DNA of 38,859 nt from CALJUZ01 sp003387805 (lineage in GTDB: Bacteria; Bacillota; Limnochordia; Limnochordales; ZCTH02-B6). The position numbers and the translations under genes were made by a program. Positions 24,028-33,684 of the stretch are shown here, piece after piece; position 1 is the first letter of the stretch; each line of letters starts with the position of its first letter. Where the stretch lies: positions 1 through 38,859 of the forward strand of contig CALJUZ010000049.1 in NCBI GenBank assembly GCA_937975235.1, given 5' to 3'. The notes beneath the pieces are model-generated. The model saw only the letters and a list, made by a program, of their open reading frames with translations. It was not told the DNA's origin and searched no databases.

Positions 24028-24738
24028 ATGCCCGCAGCGCGTGCCCCTTTTCCTCGTGTATGGTTTGTTTTCGTTTTCATCCTGTCGCTGGCGGCAGGCG
24101 CCGGCGTCGCCCTGGGGCAGAGCGACGAGCCGGCATGGCCGACCATTGAAGAGATTGTAGCTCGTGCCGAGGCGGAGCTCAGCGCCATCCGCCGGGTGGA
24201 GCTCATCGTGGAGCTGGAGCAGTACAACGCCACGGACGGCAGCATTACGCCCGGGCGGGGGAAGCTCACGGCAAAAATGCCCGACCTGTTCCGCTTCGAC
24301 TGGCTGCAGCCGGACATGATGGCGGGCAGCATTTTGATGGTGGACCGGGCCCGCAACGAAGCCCACCAGTACAACCCCATCCGCGAGGAAATCATCGTGC
24401 AGCGGTGGGACCGCCTGGCGGCCCAGCAAAACCTGGTGCCCGACATCGACCGCTGGCTGGCGCTGCCGGACCCGGAGGACTACGACATCGAGTTCGGCGG
24501 CGTGGCGACGGTGGACGGGACGGACCTGTACGTCGTGCTGGCGCGGCCGAAGGCGGCGCCGCAGCAGCTGTACGAGTTCCTCGTCCATCCGGAGACGTGG
24601 CTGGTCACCGAGTTTCGCTTCTACGATTCCCCGGGACGGCTGGCCCTGCGCGGCCTGCTGAAGGACGTGCGCATCAACGGCGACTTGCCGGAAAGCGCCA
24701 TCCGGGAGCTGCCCCCCGCCCGCATCCGGCACCTTTGA
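24028..24738 (+). CDS. LolA-like secreted lipoprotein-carrier-fold protein
   Basis: 236-residue exported protein with a signal peptide (RVWFVFVFILSLAAGAGVALGQ) and no lipobox cysteine. The mature part has LolA features: PTIEEIVARAEAELSAIRRVE at the start, then antiparallel strands GRGKLTAKMPDLFRFDWL, RARNEAHQYNPIREEIIV, and a C-terminal LVTEFRFYDSPGRLALRGLLKDVRING. LolA folds bind lipid chains; in diderms they carry lipoproteins, and in monoderms similar folds partner with other envelope processes. It ends 28 nt before the RND exporter and likely shares its transcript, a pairing that suggests lipid or lipoprotein handling (inference). ATG 24028 has GGGAGG 12 nt upstream. Confidence 0.8.
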   Translation: MPAARAPFPRVWFVFVFILSLAAGAGVALGQSDEPAWPTIEEIVARAEAELSAIRRVELIVELEQYNATDGSITPGRGKLTAKMPDLFRFDWLQPDMMAGSILMVDRARNEAHQYNPIREEIIVQRWDRLAAQQNLVPDIDRWLALPDPEDYDIEFGGVATVDGTDLYVVLARPKAAPQQLYEFLVHPETWLVTEFRFYDSPGRLALRGLLKDVRINGDLPESAIRELPPARIRHL

Positions 24739-24766
24739 ACGGCATCAGTGTTAGGGAGCGACCCGA

Positions 24767-27700
24767 GTGAACATCTCCGAGTTCGCGGTCCGGCGCCCGG
24801 TGACGACGGCCGTCATCGTCATCGGCGTGCTGGTTTTTGGCGTCATCGCGCTGAACAGGCTCAGCATTGATCTGCTTCCCGACCTGCAGCTGCCGCAGGT
24901 CACCATCGCGACGGTTTACCCCGGCGCGGACCCCCGCACCGTCGAAGAGGAAGTGACCCGCCCCATCGAAGACACGGTGGCCATGACCGCGGGCGTGCAG
25001 CGCGTCACGTCGGTCAGCATGGAAAACGTGTCCGTGGTCACCGTGGAGTTCGACTGGGGCGTCAACGTCAGCGCCGCCATCGAAGACTTGCGGGCCCAGC
25101 TGGCGGCCTTGTCGTTTCTTCTGCCCGCCGACGCGCAGGATCCTTTGGTGCTGCAGCTGGACCTCTCCCAGCTGCCCGTGGTCATCATCGGCGTGTCGGC
25201 CGAAGGCGACCTGCTGCATGCCACCGGGCGCGCCCTGACCGACGTGCGGCCCCTGCTGGAACAGGTGCCCGGCGTCGCGCAGGTGGCGGTGGTAGGCGGC
25301 GCGGAGCGGGAAATCCAGGTGCTCTACGATCCCGACAAGCTGGCGGAGCACGAGCTGACGCCGGCCATTTTGGAGCAGTTCCTCGCGCTGCAGAACGCGA
25401 TGGTGCCCGGCGGCGTCATCGAGAACAACGGCGTCCGCTACAGCACCCGCATCGGCAACCACTTTACCGACGTGCAGCAAATCCGGGACCTGGTCATCGG
25501 CGAAAGCCGCCTGCCGGTGCAGGGCCTGGCGGCCCTTTGGCCTCCCCTGCTGTATGTCAAAGACGTGGCCGAGGTCATCGACGGCGTGAAGGATCCCACG
25601 GGCTACGCCCGGGTGGACGGCCGGCCCACGGTGCTGCTGCAGGTGCTGAAGCGGCCCGGCGCCAACACGGTGGCCGTGGCCCGGGGCGTCCACGCGGCGC
25701 TGGCGCGGCTGCAGCAGGACCATCCGGACCTGGGCCTGACGGTGGTGCTGGACCAGTCGGTGCAAATTCAGCGCGCCCTGCGCAACCTGGCCCAGTCGGG
25801 CGTCATCGGCGCGGTGGTGGCCGTGGCGGTGCTGTTTTTGTTTTTGCGCCACTGGCGCAGCATCGCGGTCATCGCGTCGGCCATCCCGCTTTCCATCGTC
25901 GTCACCTTCGTGCTCATGTACTTTGCGGACATGAACCTGAACCTGATGACCCTGGGCGGCCTGGCTTTGGGCGTGGGCATGCTGGTGGACAACGCCATCA
26001 TCGTGCTGGAGAACATCTTCCGCCACCGCAGCGAAGGCCTGCCCGCCGGCGAAGCGGCCGTCACGGGCGCCAAAGAAGTGGGCGGGGCGGTGTTGGCCGC
26101 GACGCTGACGACGGTGGCCGTGTTTCTGCCCGTCGTCTTTATGGACACCTTCGTGGGGCAGCTCTTCAAGGAGCTGGGCCTGACCGTCTCGCTGGCTTTG
26201 GCCGCGTCGCTGCTGGTGTCGCTGACCGTCGTGCCCGTCACCGCCGCCAGGATGCTGCGGTCCGGCGTGGGCCGGCGGGCGCGGCTGGGCCTCGCGGATC
26301 CGAAGACGGCCCTGCCCGAGCCCGACGCGGCGGGCTCGGCCCGGCGCGAGGCGGCCGCCGCGGCCGAAGGGGCGGCGGCCCACGGGCGGAGCCGGGGCCT
26401 GACGGCGCTGTACGACGGGCTGCTGCAAAAAGCGCTGGACCGCCGGGGCTGGGTGCTGGGCGGCGCGGCGGCGCTCCTTGTGGCCACGGCCCTGCTGTGG
26501 CCGCATCTGGGCATCGAGTTTTTGCCCGAAATGGGTTCGCGCACCCTCTTCATCACCATGGAGATGCCTCCGGGCACGCCGCTGTCCGAGACCGACGCGG
26601 TGGCTCGGGAAGCGGAGCGCCGCCTCTCGGAAATGCCCGAGCTGGCCTTCGTGGCCGCGCAGGTGGGCCAGCAGCAGCACGACGATTTGCTGTCGCTGAT
26701 GCAAGGGCACCAGACCAACACCATCCAGATCATGGCCTACGTCCCCGAAACGGTGCGGACGCGCGACCTGGGCCCGGTCATGGACGCGGCGAAGGCGCGC
26801 CTGGCCGACTTGCCGGTGCGCAGCCTGTCCGTGGCCCGTCAGTGGCAGGGCGGCGGCAATCCGTTCAGCAACGACCTGATCGTCCAGGTGCGGGGCGTGG
26901 ACATGGACGCGCTGGAGTCCGTGGCCCGGGACTTGGACGCGCGCCTGCGCCGGGCGCTGGGCGACCGGGCCGAAGTACGGCTGGGGCTGGCGGAGCAGCA
27001 GCCGGAAGTGTTTCTGGAAGTGGACCAGTCGCGGGCCCTCATCGGCGGGCTGAGCACGGCCCAGATCAGCCTGGCCGTGCGCAACGCGCTGTCGGGCGTG
27101 CAGGCCACCCACGTGCGGCAGAACGGGCAGACCGTCCCCGTGGTGGTCAAGCCCCATCCGGACCGGCTGCAAAACCTGGACGATCTGCTGGACTACCGGG
27201 TCAGCTCGCCGGTGCCCATGTCCTTGACCGATACCACCTCCATCCGCCTCAGCAACGTGGTGCGCGCGGTGGAGCAGACGGGCCCCCAGTCCATCCGGCG
27301 CGTGGACGGCGCCCGGGCGGTGGAGCTGACCGTCCGGCCCGCCCGGTCCGACGTGCGGGACCTGACGCGCATCGTGGACCAAGTGGTGGCCGAGGCCGCC
27401 CTGCCGCCGGGCGTGACCGTGACGCTGGCGGGGCTCAGCCAAATGCTGAGCGACGCGTGGGACGAGCTGGGCACGGTCTTGCTTCTGGCCGTCGCGCTGG
27501 TATACTTGGTCATGGCGGCCCAGTTTGAGTCGTGGCGCTACCCGCTCATCATCATGGTCACGGTGCCCCTGGCGGCTATGGGCTCGCTGTGGGCCATGTT
27601 CCTCACGGGCACCAACCTGGGCGTCGCATCTCTCATCGGCGTCATGATGCTGGTGGGCGTCGTCGTCAACAACGGCATCGTCCTGGTGGACTACACCGGG

Positions 27701-28975
27701 ATCCTGGCGCGCCGCGGCATGCCCGTGCGCGACGCCGTCGTCACCGCCGCCCGCCGGCGGCTGCGGCCCGTGCTGATGACGGCCATTACCACCATCGGCG
27801 GCATGATTCCCATGGCGCTGGGGCAGGAGCAAGGCATGGAATTGCAAGGTCCTTTGGCGATTACGGTCATCGGCGGCTTGACGGCGTCGACGGTGCTGAC
27901 GCTGTTCGTGGTCCCGATTTTGTATGTGCTGCTGTCAGGCTCCTCGGGCCGGAGCCCCGAAGGCGGCCGGCAGCGCTCCCGGCGTGGGCGCGCCGGTGCG
28001 GCCATAATCATCGCGGGCGTGGCGCTGGCGGCGGCAGCCGCCGCGGCCTGGGCGCCCGCGGCCGCGGCCCAGCCTGAAACCGGCCAGCTCACCCTGGTCA
28101 CGGGCATCGGCTGGGCCCGCGGCGACGAGCCGCCTTTGTACCTTTTGGGCGCGGGCTGGGACGCGCGCTGGGCCGACACGGCCTGGAACGTGCACTTGGC
28201 CGCCGCGGCCGGCCCGGAGACCCAGCGCCCCGTGCTGGATTTGGGCTTGGAGGGCAGCTGGTTTCAGCCCATTTCGTTTGCCGGCTACTACGAGCTGCAA
28301 GGACGGCTGAGCGTGCGGCGCGACGGCGACGGGCCCGTCGGGCGGGCTTTCGCGCTGCAGGGCGACGCGGTGCTGGGCAACATCACCGGCCGCATCGCCT
28401 ACGAGTCGGTGACCGGCGGCTTCCCGGCCCTGCCGTGGGACGAGCCGGGCCGGCTGGCGGTGGCCGAAGGCGCGTCGCTGCGCCGCCACTTGTCGGCCGA
28501 ACTGCGCCAGCAGCCCCACCGGGAGCTGAACCTGCTGCGAGAGTTCGCGTGGAGCCGGAGCTACGGCACGGACGACGACGGCCACGTCCTTTTGCTGGGC
28601 TCGGGGGCCGAAGTGCGGGCCGCGGGCGGCTGGCTCCTGGGCAAACTGGGGCTGGTGCACCGCGACGACAAGCTGGAGCCCCTGTTCGCCGGCGGTTTCC
28701 GCATCCGCCCGGGGCCCTACTCCCATCTGGCCGTCACGGCCGCGTCGGCCACGGCCTTGACCGCGCTGCCCACGCTGCGGGCCGACTACGAGCTTATCGG
28801 CGAGCGGGCCGCCTTCAACGCCACGCTGGAGCTGACGCTGGACGAAGACAACCGGCTGCAGCCCGCGCTGTTTCTCCAAAGCATCCCCCACGCGGGCGGC
28901 TTCCGCTGGCAGCTGGGCGTGGGCGCGCCCGCATCGGACAAAACCACCACCTTCGGTCTGTTCACGTCCTTCTAG
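24767..28975 (+). CDS. RND (HAE1-type) efflux protein fused to a C-terminal beta-rich, outer-membrane-protein-like domain
   Basis: 1402 residues; ordinary AcrB/HAE1 proteins have about 1030. Residues 1-~1060 are a complete RND transporter: TM1 FAVRRPVTTAVIVIGVLVFG, porter-domain text VYPGADPRTVEEEVTRPIE, TM4 with the proton-relay Asp near residue 406 (GVGMLVDNAIIVLENI), a second periplasmic domain, and TM10-12 (VNNGIVLVDYTGI; LTLFVVPILYVLL). After a basic linker, residues ~1078-1101 look like a signal peptide (AAIIIAGVALAAAAAAAW ending in AAAA-Q). About 300 residues of alternating strands follow and end in TTTFGLFTSF, like an outer-membrane barrel. No stop or frameshift separates the parts. 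The GTG at 24767 has AGGGAG eight nt upstream. Substrate unknown; the partner is probably the LolA-like protein. Confidence 0.88.
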   Translation: MNISEFAVRRPVTTAVIVIGVLVFGVIALNRLSIDLLPDLQLPQVTIATVYPGADPRTVEEEVTRPIEDTVAMTAGVQRVTSVSMENVSVVTVEFDWGVNVSAAIEDLRAQLAALSFLLPADAQDPLVLQLDLSQLPVVIIGVSAEGDLLHATGRALTDVRPLLEQVPGVAQVAVVGGAEREIQVLYDPDKLAEHELTPAILEQFLALQNAMVPGGVIENNGVRYSTRIGNHFTDVQQIRDLVIGESRLPVQGLAALWPPLLYVKDVAEVIDGVKDPTGYARVDGRPTVLLQVLKRPGANTVAVARGVHAALARLQQDHPDLGLTVVLDQSVQIQRALRNLAQSGVIGAVVAVAVLFLFLRHWRSIAVIASAIPLSIVVTFVLMYFADMNLNLMTLGGLALGVGMLVDNAIIVLENIFRHRSEGLPAGEAAVTGAKEVGGAVLAATLTTVAVFLPVVFMDTFVGQLFKELGLTVSLALAASLLVSLTVVPVTAARMLRSGVGRRARLGLADPKTALPEPDAAGSARREAAAAAEGAAAHGRSRGLTALYDGLLQKALDRRGWVLGGAAALLVATALLWPHLGIEFLPEMGSRTLFITMEMPPGTPLSETDAVAREAERRLSEMPELAFVAAQVGQQQHDDLLSLMQGHQTNTIQIMAYVPETVRTRDLGPVMDAAKARLADLPVRSLSVARQWQGGGNPFSNDLIVQVRGVDMDALESVARDLDARLRRALGDRAEVRLGLAEQQPEVFLEVDQSRALIGGLSTAQISLAVRNALSGVQATHVRQNGQTVPVVVKPHPDRLQNLDDLLDYRVSSPVPMSLTDTTSIRLSNVVRAVEQTGPQSIRRVDGARAVELTVRPARSDVRDLTRIVDQVVAEAALPPGVTVTLAGLSQMLSDAWDELGTVLLLAVALVYLVMAAQFESWRYPLIIMVTVPLAAMGSLWAMFLTGTNLGVASLIGVMMLVGVVVNNGIVLVDYTGILARRGMPVRDAVVTAARRRLRPVLMTAITTIGGMIPMALGQEQGMELQGPLAITVIGGLTASTVLTLFVVPILYVLLSGSSGRSPEGGRQRSRRGRAGAAIIIAGVALAAAAAAAWAPAAAAQPETGQLTLVTGIGWARGDEPPLYLLGAGWDARWADTAWNVHLAAAAGPETQRPVLDLGLEGSWFQPISFAGYYELQGRLSVRRDGDGPVGRAFALQGDAVLGNITGRIAYESVTGGFPALPWDEPGRLAVAEGASLRRHLSAELRQQPHRELNLLREFAWSRSYGTDDDGHVLLLGSGAEVRAAGGWLLGKLGLVHRDDKLEPLFAGGFRIRPGPYSHLAVTAASATALTALPTLRADYELIGERAAFNATLELTLDEDNRLQPALFLQSIPHAGGFRWQLGVGAPASDKTTTFGLFTSF

Positions 28976-29011
28976 CCGTCGGCGGGCCGCCCGGCGCGAG
29001 CCCGCCGACGG
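28976..29011 (+). terminator. Hairpin after the RND fusion gene
   Basis: CCGTCGGCGGGC and its exact complement form a 12-bp stem with a 12-nt loop directly after the stop codon. Only a weak ATTTT follows 9-10 nt later. Confidence 0.6.
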
Positions 29012-29060
29012 GATTCCGGAATTTTCCAGGGCCCGGCCCGTCCCCCGCCCCGCCTTTTCA

Positions 29061-29091
29061 GTAGAATCCGCGCCCGGCAGGCTAATACAAT
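29061..29091 (+). promoter_or_regulatory. Candidate sigma-E (mother-cell) promoter of prkA-yhbH-spoVR
   Basis: AATACAAT (29084-29091) differs by one base from the Bacillus sigma-E -10 consensus CATACAAT. GTAGAAT (29061-29067) lies at about the right distance for a -35. It is 125 nt before prkA; the homologous genes in Bacillus are mother-cell expressed. Confidence 0.45.
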
Positions 29092-29216
29092 GTAGAAAAC
29101 GACGCACCCGCCCCTCTCTCGCCCTGCGGGCCCGTCGTCGCTCCCGACGTCCCACCCTTCGAGCGCTCCCTTGCAACCGCATCCCGACCATCGTGTTTCC
29201 CCCGGGAGGGAACGCC

Positions 29217-31112
29217 GTGGATTTGCTGGAGAGGCTGCGCGAGCACCGGCGCCAGGAAGAGCACCTGGCCTGGCAAGGCACGTTCGCCGAGTATTACGAG
29301 CTGGTCAAGGCCAACCCGCGCATCGCGGCCCACGCCCACGCCCGGGTGTACGACATGATCGTGTCCCACGGCGTGGAGGAAGCCGGCGGCCGCAAACGGT
29401 ACCGCTTTTTCGCGCAGGACATCTTCGGGCTGGACGAGGCCCTGGAGCGGCTGGTCGAAGAGTATTTCCACTCCGCCGCCCGCCGGCTGGACGTGCGCAA
29501 GCGCATTTTGCTGCTCATGGGTCCCGTCAGCGGCGGCAAGTCCACCATCGTGACGCTGCTGAAACGGGGCCTGGAGGCATACTCCCGCACCGAAGCCGGC
29601 GCGGTGTACGCCATCAAAGGCTGTCCCATGCACGAGGAGCCGCTGCACCTGATCCCGCCCGAGCTGCGGCCGGAGGCCCAGCGGGAACTGGGCATTCCCA
29701 TCGAGGGCAGCCTCTGCCCCGCCTGCCGGGTGATGCTGCGGGAGGAGTACAACGGCATCGTGGAGGACGTCCTGGTCCACCGCATCGCCTTGTCCGAGGA
29801 GAACCGGGTGGGCATCGGCACGTTTCAGCCTTCGGATCCGAAGAGCCAGGACATCTCCGAGCTCACGGGCAGCATCGACTTTTCCACCATCACCGAATAC
29901 GGCTCCGAATCGGACCCGCGGGCCTACCGCTTCGACGGCGAGCTGAACATCGCCAACCGGGGCATCCTGGAGATGCAGGAGATGCTGAAGATGGACGAAA
30001 AGTTCCTCTGGCACCTCCTCAGCCTGTCCCAGGAAGGCAACTTCAAGGCCGGCCGCTTCGCCCTCATCTCCGCGGACGAAGTCATCATCGCCCACACCAA
30101 CGAAGAAGAGTACCGCCATTTCATCGCCAACAAGAAGAACGAGGCGCTGCACTCCCGCATCATCGTCATGCCCATCCCCTACAACCTGCGGGTCAGCGAC
30201 GAAGTGCGCATCTACGAAAAGCTCATCAAGCAAAGCGAGCTGCACAGCGTGCACATCGCGCCCCACGCGCTCCACGTCGCGGCCATGGTCAGCATTTTGT
30301 CCCGGCTGAAGGAGTCGGCCAAGCAAGGCATGGACCTGGTCAAGAAGATGAAGCTTTACGACGGCGAAGACGTGGACGACTTCAAGCCGAAGGACGTGGA
30401 GGAGCTGAAACGGGAGTTTCCCGACGAGGGCATGAGCGGCATCGACCCGCGCTACGTCGTCAACCGCATCTCCAGCGCCCTGGTCACCCGGGAGCACGAC
30501 TGCATCGGGCCTCTGGACGTGCTGCGGGCGCTGCGCTCGGGCCTCCACCAGCACCCGTCCTTTACCGACGAAGACCGGGAGAAGATCCTGAACTTCATCG
30601 CCATCGCCCGGCAGGAGTACGACGAGATGGCCAAGACGGAAGTGCAGAAGGCCTTCGTCTACTCCTTCGAGGAATCGGCCCGGGCGCTGTTCGACAAGTA
30701 CCTGGACAACGTGGAGGCGTACTGCCACTGGCAGCGGGTGAAAGACCCGGTGACCGGCGAGGAGCTGGATCCGGACGAAAAGCTGATGCGCTCCATCGAG
30801 GAGCAGATCGGCGTGTCGGACAACGCCAAGAAGGCGTTTCGGGAAGAGATTCTCATCCGCATTTCCAGCTACGCCCGGCGGGGCCGGCGGTTCGACTACA
30901 ACTCCCACGAGCGGCTGAAGGAAGCCATCGAGAAAAAGCTGTTCGCCGACATGAAAGACGTCATCCGGGTCACCACCTCGGCCGCCAATCCCGATCCCGA
31001 CCAGCTGAAGCGGCTCAACGACGTCATCGCGCGCCTGGTGGACGAACACGGCTACTGCGAAATCTGCGCCAACGAACTGCTGCGCTACGCCGGCAGCCTG
31101 CTCAACCGCTGA
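29217..31112 (+). CDS. prkA: PrkA-type AAA+ serine protein kinase
   Basis: 631 residues, the length I recall for B. subtilis PrkA. An N-terminal region with FAQDIFGLDEALERLVEEYFHSAA leads into an AAA+ domain with Walker A GPVSGGKST (~residue 102) and a zinc-like CPMHEEP..LCPAC segment. It continues with the conserved GSIDFSTITEYGSESDPRAYRFDGELNIANRG, and the C-terminal domain holds the kinase-like region. Members influence sporulation and stationary-phase or stress adaptation. GTG 29217 is chosen because GGGAGG is seven nt upstream. First gene of a three-gene operon with yhbH and spoVR. Confidence 0.95.
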   Translation: MDLLERLREHRRQEEHLAWQGTFAEYYELVKANPRIAAHAHARVYDMIVSHGVEEAGGRKRYRFFAQDIFGLDEALERLVEEYFHSAARRLDVRKRILLLMGPVSGGKSTIVTLLKRGLEAYSRTEAGAVYAIKGCPMHEEPLHLIPPELRPEAQRELGIPIEGSLCPACRVMLREEYNGIVEDVLVHRIALSEENRVGIGTFQPSDPKSQDISELTGSIDFSTITEYGSESDPRAYRFDGELNIANRGILEMQEMLKMDEKFLWHLLSLSQEGNFKAGRFALISADEVIIAHTNEEEYRHFIANKKNEALHSRIIVMPIPYNLRVSDEVRIYEKLIKQSELHSVHIAPHALHVAAMVSILSRLKESAKQGMDLVKKMKLYDGEDVDDFKPKDVEELKREFPDEGMSGIDPRYVVNRISSALVTREHDCIGPLDVLRALRSGLHQHPSFTDEDREKILNFIAIARQEYDEMAKTEVQKAFVYSFEESARALFDKYLDNVEAYCHWQRVKDPVTGEELDPDEKLMRSIEEQIGVSDNAKKAFREEILIRISSYARRGRRFDYNSHERLKEAIEKKLFADMKDVIRVTTSAANPDPDQLKRLNDVIARLVDEHGYCEICANELLRYAGSLLNR

Positions 31113-31138
31113 AAGGCGGCGGAAGGAGGCGAGGGGCC

Positions 31139-32299
31139 ATGACCCGGCGGCCCGGCCTGGTGGTGTCTCGCGACGACTGGTCGCTGCACCGCAAAGGCTA
31201 CATCGACCAGGAGCGGCACCGGGAGAAGGTGCTGGAAGCCATCCGGGAAAATCTGGCCGACCTGGTGGCCGAGGAAAGCATCATCATGTCCGACGGCGAC
31301 ACCGTCATCAAAGTGCCCGTCCGCTCTTTGGAGGAATACCGGTTTCGCTTCGACCCCGGCGAAGCGGCCCACGTGGGCCAGGGCGACGGCGGCAGCCGGG
31401 TGGGCGACGTCCTCGGGCGGGTCCGGGGCGCGGGCCGCACCGAGGGCGGCCGGGCGGGCGACGAGCCCGGCGTCGACTACTACGAAGCCGAGGTCACCGT
31501 GGACCAGCTGGCGGAGCTGATTTTCGCGGACTTGGGCCTGCCGAACCTGGAGCGGAAAACGAAGCCCGAGCTGACGCAGGAGGGCTACGAGTTCCGGGAC
31601 GTGCGCCGCCACGGCATCATGTCCAACATCGACCGCCGCCGCACGCTCCGGGAAGCCATCAAGCGGGCGCGCCTGGCCGGCCGCGGTCTTCGCCCCGTCA
31701 TCGCCAAGGAAGACCTGCGCTTCCGCACGTGGGAGGAAGAGCCGCGGCGGGAAGCCAACGCGGTCGTCATGGCCATGATGGACACGTCGGGATCCATGGG
31801 CACGTTCGAGAAGTACGTGGCCCGCAGCTTCTTTTTCTGGATGGTGCGTTTTCTGCGCACCCGCTACCGCCACGTCCGCATCGTGTTTCTCGCCCACGAC
31901 ACCCGGGCCCGGGAAGTGACGGAGGAGCAGTTTTTCACCAAAGGCGAAAGCGGCGGCACCCGCTGCTCGTCGGTGTACGAGCTGGCGCTGGACATCATCG
32001 GCCGGCGGTTTGCGCCCTCCGACTACAACTTGTACCCGTTCCACTTCTCCGACGGCGACAATTTCCCGTCGGACAACCAGCGCAGCCTGGAGCTGATGCG
32101 GCAGCTGGTGGAAGCCAGCGCGGCCGCGGGCTACGCGGAAGTGGCCGCCGGCCGCCGGCACGACGGCGGCACGCTTTTGTCGGTGTTGCGGCAGATTGAG
32201 GATCAGCGTTTCATCACCGCGGTGGTGCGCGACAAGCGGGACGTGTATCCCGTGCTGCGCCGCTTTTTCCGCGGCGCCGGGCACGGGCCCGGGGCGTAA
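31139..32299 (+). CDS. yhbH: YhbH family VWA-domain protein
   Basis: 386-residue protein (UPF0229/DUF444). The N-terminus has DWSLHRKGYIDQERHREKV and MSDGDTVIKVPVRSLEEYRFRFD. A von Willebrand A-like domain carries a MIDAS-type DTSGSMG (Asp215) and KGESGGTRCSSVYELA, and the end has YPFHFSDGDNFPSDN. The stretch around residues 80-115 is Gly/Arg-rich. It follows prkA by 26 nt with a clear GGAAGGAGG, fitting the conserved prkA-yhbH-spoVR module of sporulation and stress response; the biochemical activity is not established. Confidence 0.95.
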   Translation: MTRRPGLVVSRDDWSLHRKGYIDQERHREKVLEAIRENLADLVAEESIIMSDGDTVIKVPVRSLEEYRFRFDPGEAAHVGQGDGGSRVGDVLGRVRGAGRTEGGRAGDEPGVDYYEAEVTVDQLAELIFADLGLPNLERKTKPELTQEGYEFRDVRRHGIMSNIDRRRTLREAIKRARLAGRGLRPVIAKEDLRFRTWEEEPRREANAVVMAMMDTSGSMGTFEKYVARSFFFWMVRFLRTRYRHVRIVFLAHDTRAREVTEEQFFTKGESGGTRCSSVYELALDIIGRRFAPSDYNLYPFHFSDGDNFPSDNQRSLELMRQLVEASAAAGYAEVAAGRRHDGGTLLSVLRQIEDQRFITAVVRDKRDVYPVLRRFFRGAGHGPGA

Positions 32300-32334
32300 A
32301 CGGACGGCACCGCTTAGGAAGCGAGGCGAGGGCC

Positions 32335-33684
32335 GTGGGCGGGACGGACACGAGACGTTTGGCGGAGGCGCTGGAGGAGATTCACGAAAAGGCCGAACGC
32401 TTCGGCCTGGACGGCTTTCCCATGCGCTACGAGATCTGCCCGGCCGACGTGCTGTACACCTTCGGCGCGTACGGCATGCCCGCCCGCTTCAGCCACTGGA
32501 GCTTCGGCAAATCCTTTCACCGCATGAAAACGCAGTACGACTACAACCTGAGCCGCATTTACGAGCTGGTCATCAACTCCGACCCGTGCTACGCGTTTTT
32601 GCTGGAGTCCAACTCGCTGCTGCAAAACAAGGTCATCGCCGCCCACGTCCTGGCCCACTCGGATTTCTTCCGGCACAACTACCGCTTCGCCGGCACGTCC
32701 CGCTCGATGCTGGAGACCATGGCCATCCACGCGGCCCGGCTGCGCCGCTATGAAATGAAGTACGGCCGGGACCGGGTCGAGCAGCTGCTGGACGCGGTGC
32801 TGGCGCTGCAGGAGCAGGTCGATCCGCACCGGCACACCGGTCCGCGGCCCGGCAGCAAGCCCCGCCCCGCCCCGGATGCCGGCGAAGAGGACGACGACGC
32901 GCGGTCCCCGGATGCCGGCGACGAGCCCCGGGACTTGCTGCTCTACCTGACGGAACACTCCCGGGCCCTGGCCGACTGGGAGCGGGACGTGGTCGGCATC
33001 GTCCGGGACGAAACGCTGTACTTCCGGCCCCAGCTGGAGACGAAAATCCTCAACGAAGGCTGGGCCACGTACTGGCACATGCGCATCATGCGGGAGGCGG
33101 ACTTGTCCGAGGAGGAAGCGGTGGAGTTCGCCCGCATGCACGCGGCCGTCACGGCGCCGTCCCGCATGGGCATCAACCCGTACCACCTGGGCTGCCGCAT
33201 TTTGCTGGACATTTACAGGCGCTGGGAAACTCCCTCGGCCGAGGAGCGCCGGCGGTACGGCCGCCCCGGCGGCCAGGGCATGGAGAAGCTGTTTGAAGTG
33301 CGGGAGACGGAAACGGACCTGTCGCTTATCCGCAACTACTTGACGAAAGAACTGGTCGAGGAGCTGGACTTGTACGTGTACCGCCGCGAAGGCGACCGGT
33401 GGGTCATCGTCGACAAAGACTGGCGCAGCGTGCGGGACGAGCTGGTGCGTCAGATGACCAACTGCGGCATTCCCGTCATCACCGTGGCCGACGGCGACCA
33501 CCGCGGCAACGGCGAGCTGTACTTGCGCCACCGCCACGAAGGCGCGGACCTGGACGTGCGCTACACGGAAAAGACGCTGCCGTACGTGTACCGGCTCTGG
33601 GGTCGTCCCGTTCACCTGGAGACGGTGCTGGACGGCCGGCCGACGGTGTTTTCGTGCAGCGGCGACCAGGTCGTGCGGCAATGA
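32335..33684 (+). CDS. spoVR: SpoVR family protein
   Basis: 449-residue protein with SpoVR landmarks: GLDGFPMRYEICPADVLYTFGAYGMPARFSHWSFGKSFHRMKTQYDYNLSRIYELVINSDPCYAFLL, the His-rich HVLAHSDFFRHNYRF, and a C-terminal ETKILNEGWATYWHMRIM plus NPYHLGCRI. An acidic variable insert (~residues 165-200) is typical. In Bacillus it is needed for normal spore cortex formation. The start is GTG 32335 with GAGG-rich DNA upstream, 35 nt after yhbH. Confidence 0.95.
   Translation: MGGTDTRRLAEALEEIHEKAERFGLDGFPMRYEICPADVLYTFGAYGMPARFSHWSFGKSFHRMKTQYDYNLSRIYELVINSDPCYAFLLESNSLLQNKVIAAHVLAHSDFFRHNYRFAGTSRSMLETMAIHAARLRRYEMKYGRDRVEQLLDAVLALQEQVDPHRHTGPRPGSKPRPAPDAGEEDDDARSPDAGDEPRDLLLYLTEHSRALADWERDVVGIVRDETLYFRPQLETKILNEGWATYWHMRIMREADLSEEEAVEFARMHAAVTAPSRMGINPYHLGCRILLDIYRRWETPSAEERRRYGRPGGQGMEKLFEVRETETDLSLIRNYLTKELVEELDLYVYRREGDRWVIVDKDWRSVRDELVRQMTNCGIPVITVADGDHRGNGELYLRHRHEGADLDVRYTEKTLPYVYRLWGRPVHLETVLDGRPTVFSCSGDQVVRQ

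Noticed and set aside
24674..27847. 1057-codon frame antisense to the RND gene
   Set aside because: His/Gln/Arg-rich composition typical of the antisense shadow of a GC-rich coding region; the plus strand encodes an unmistakable RND protein.
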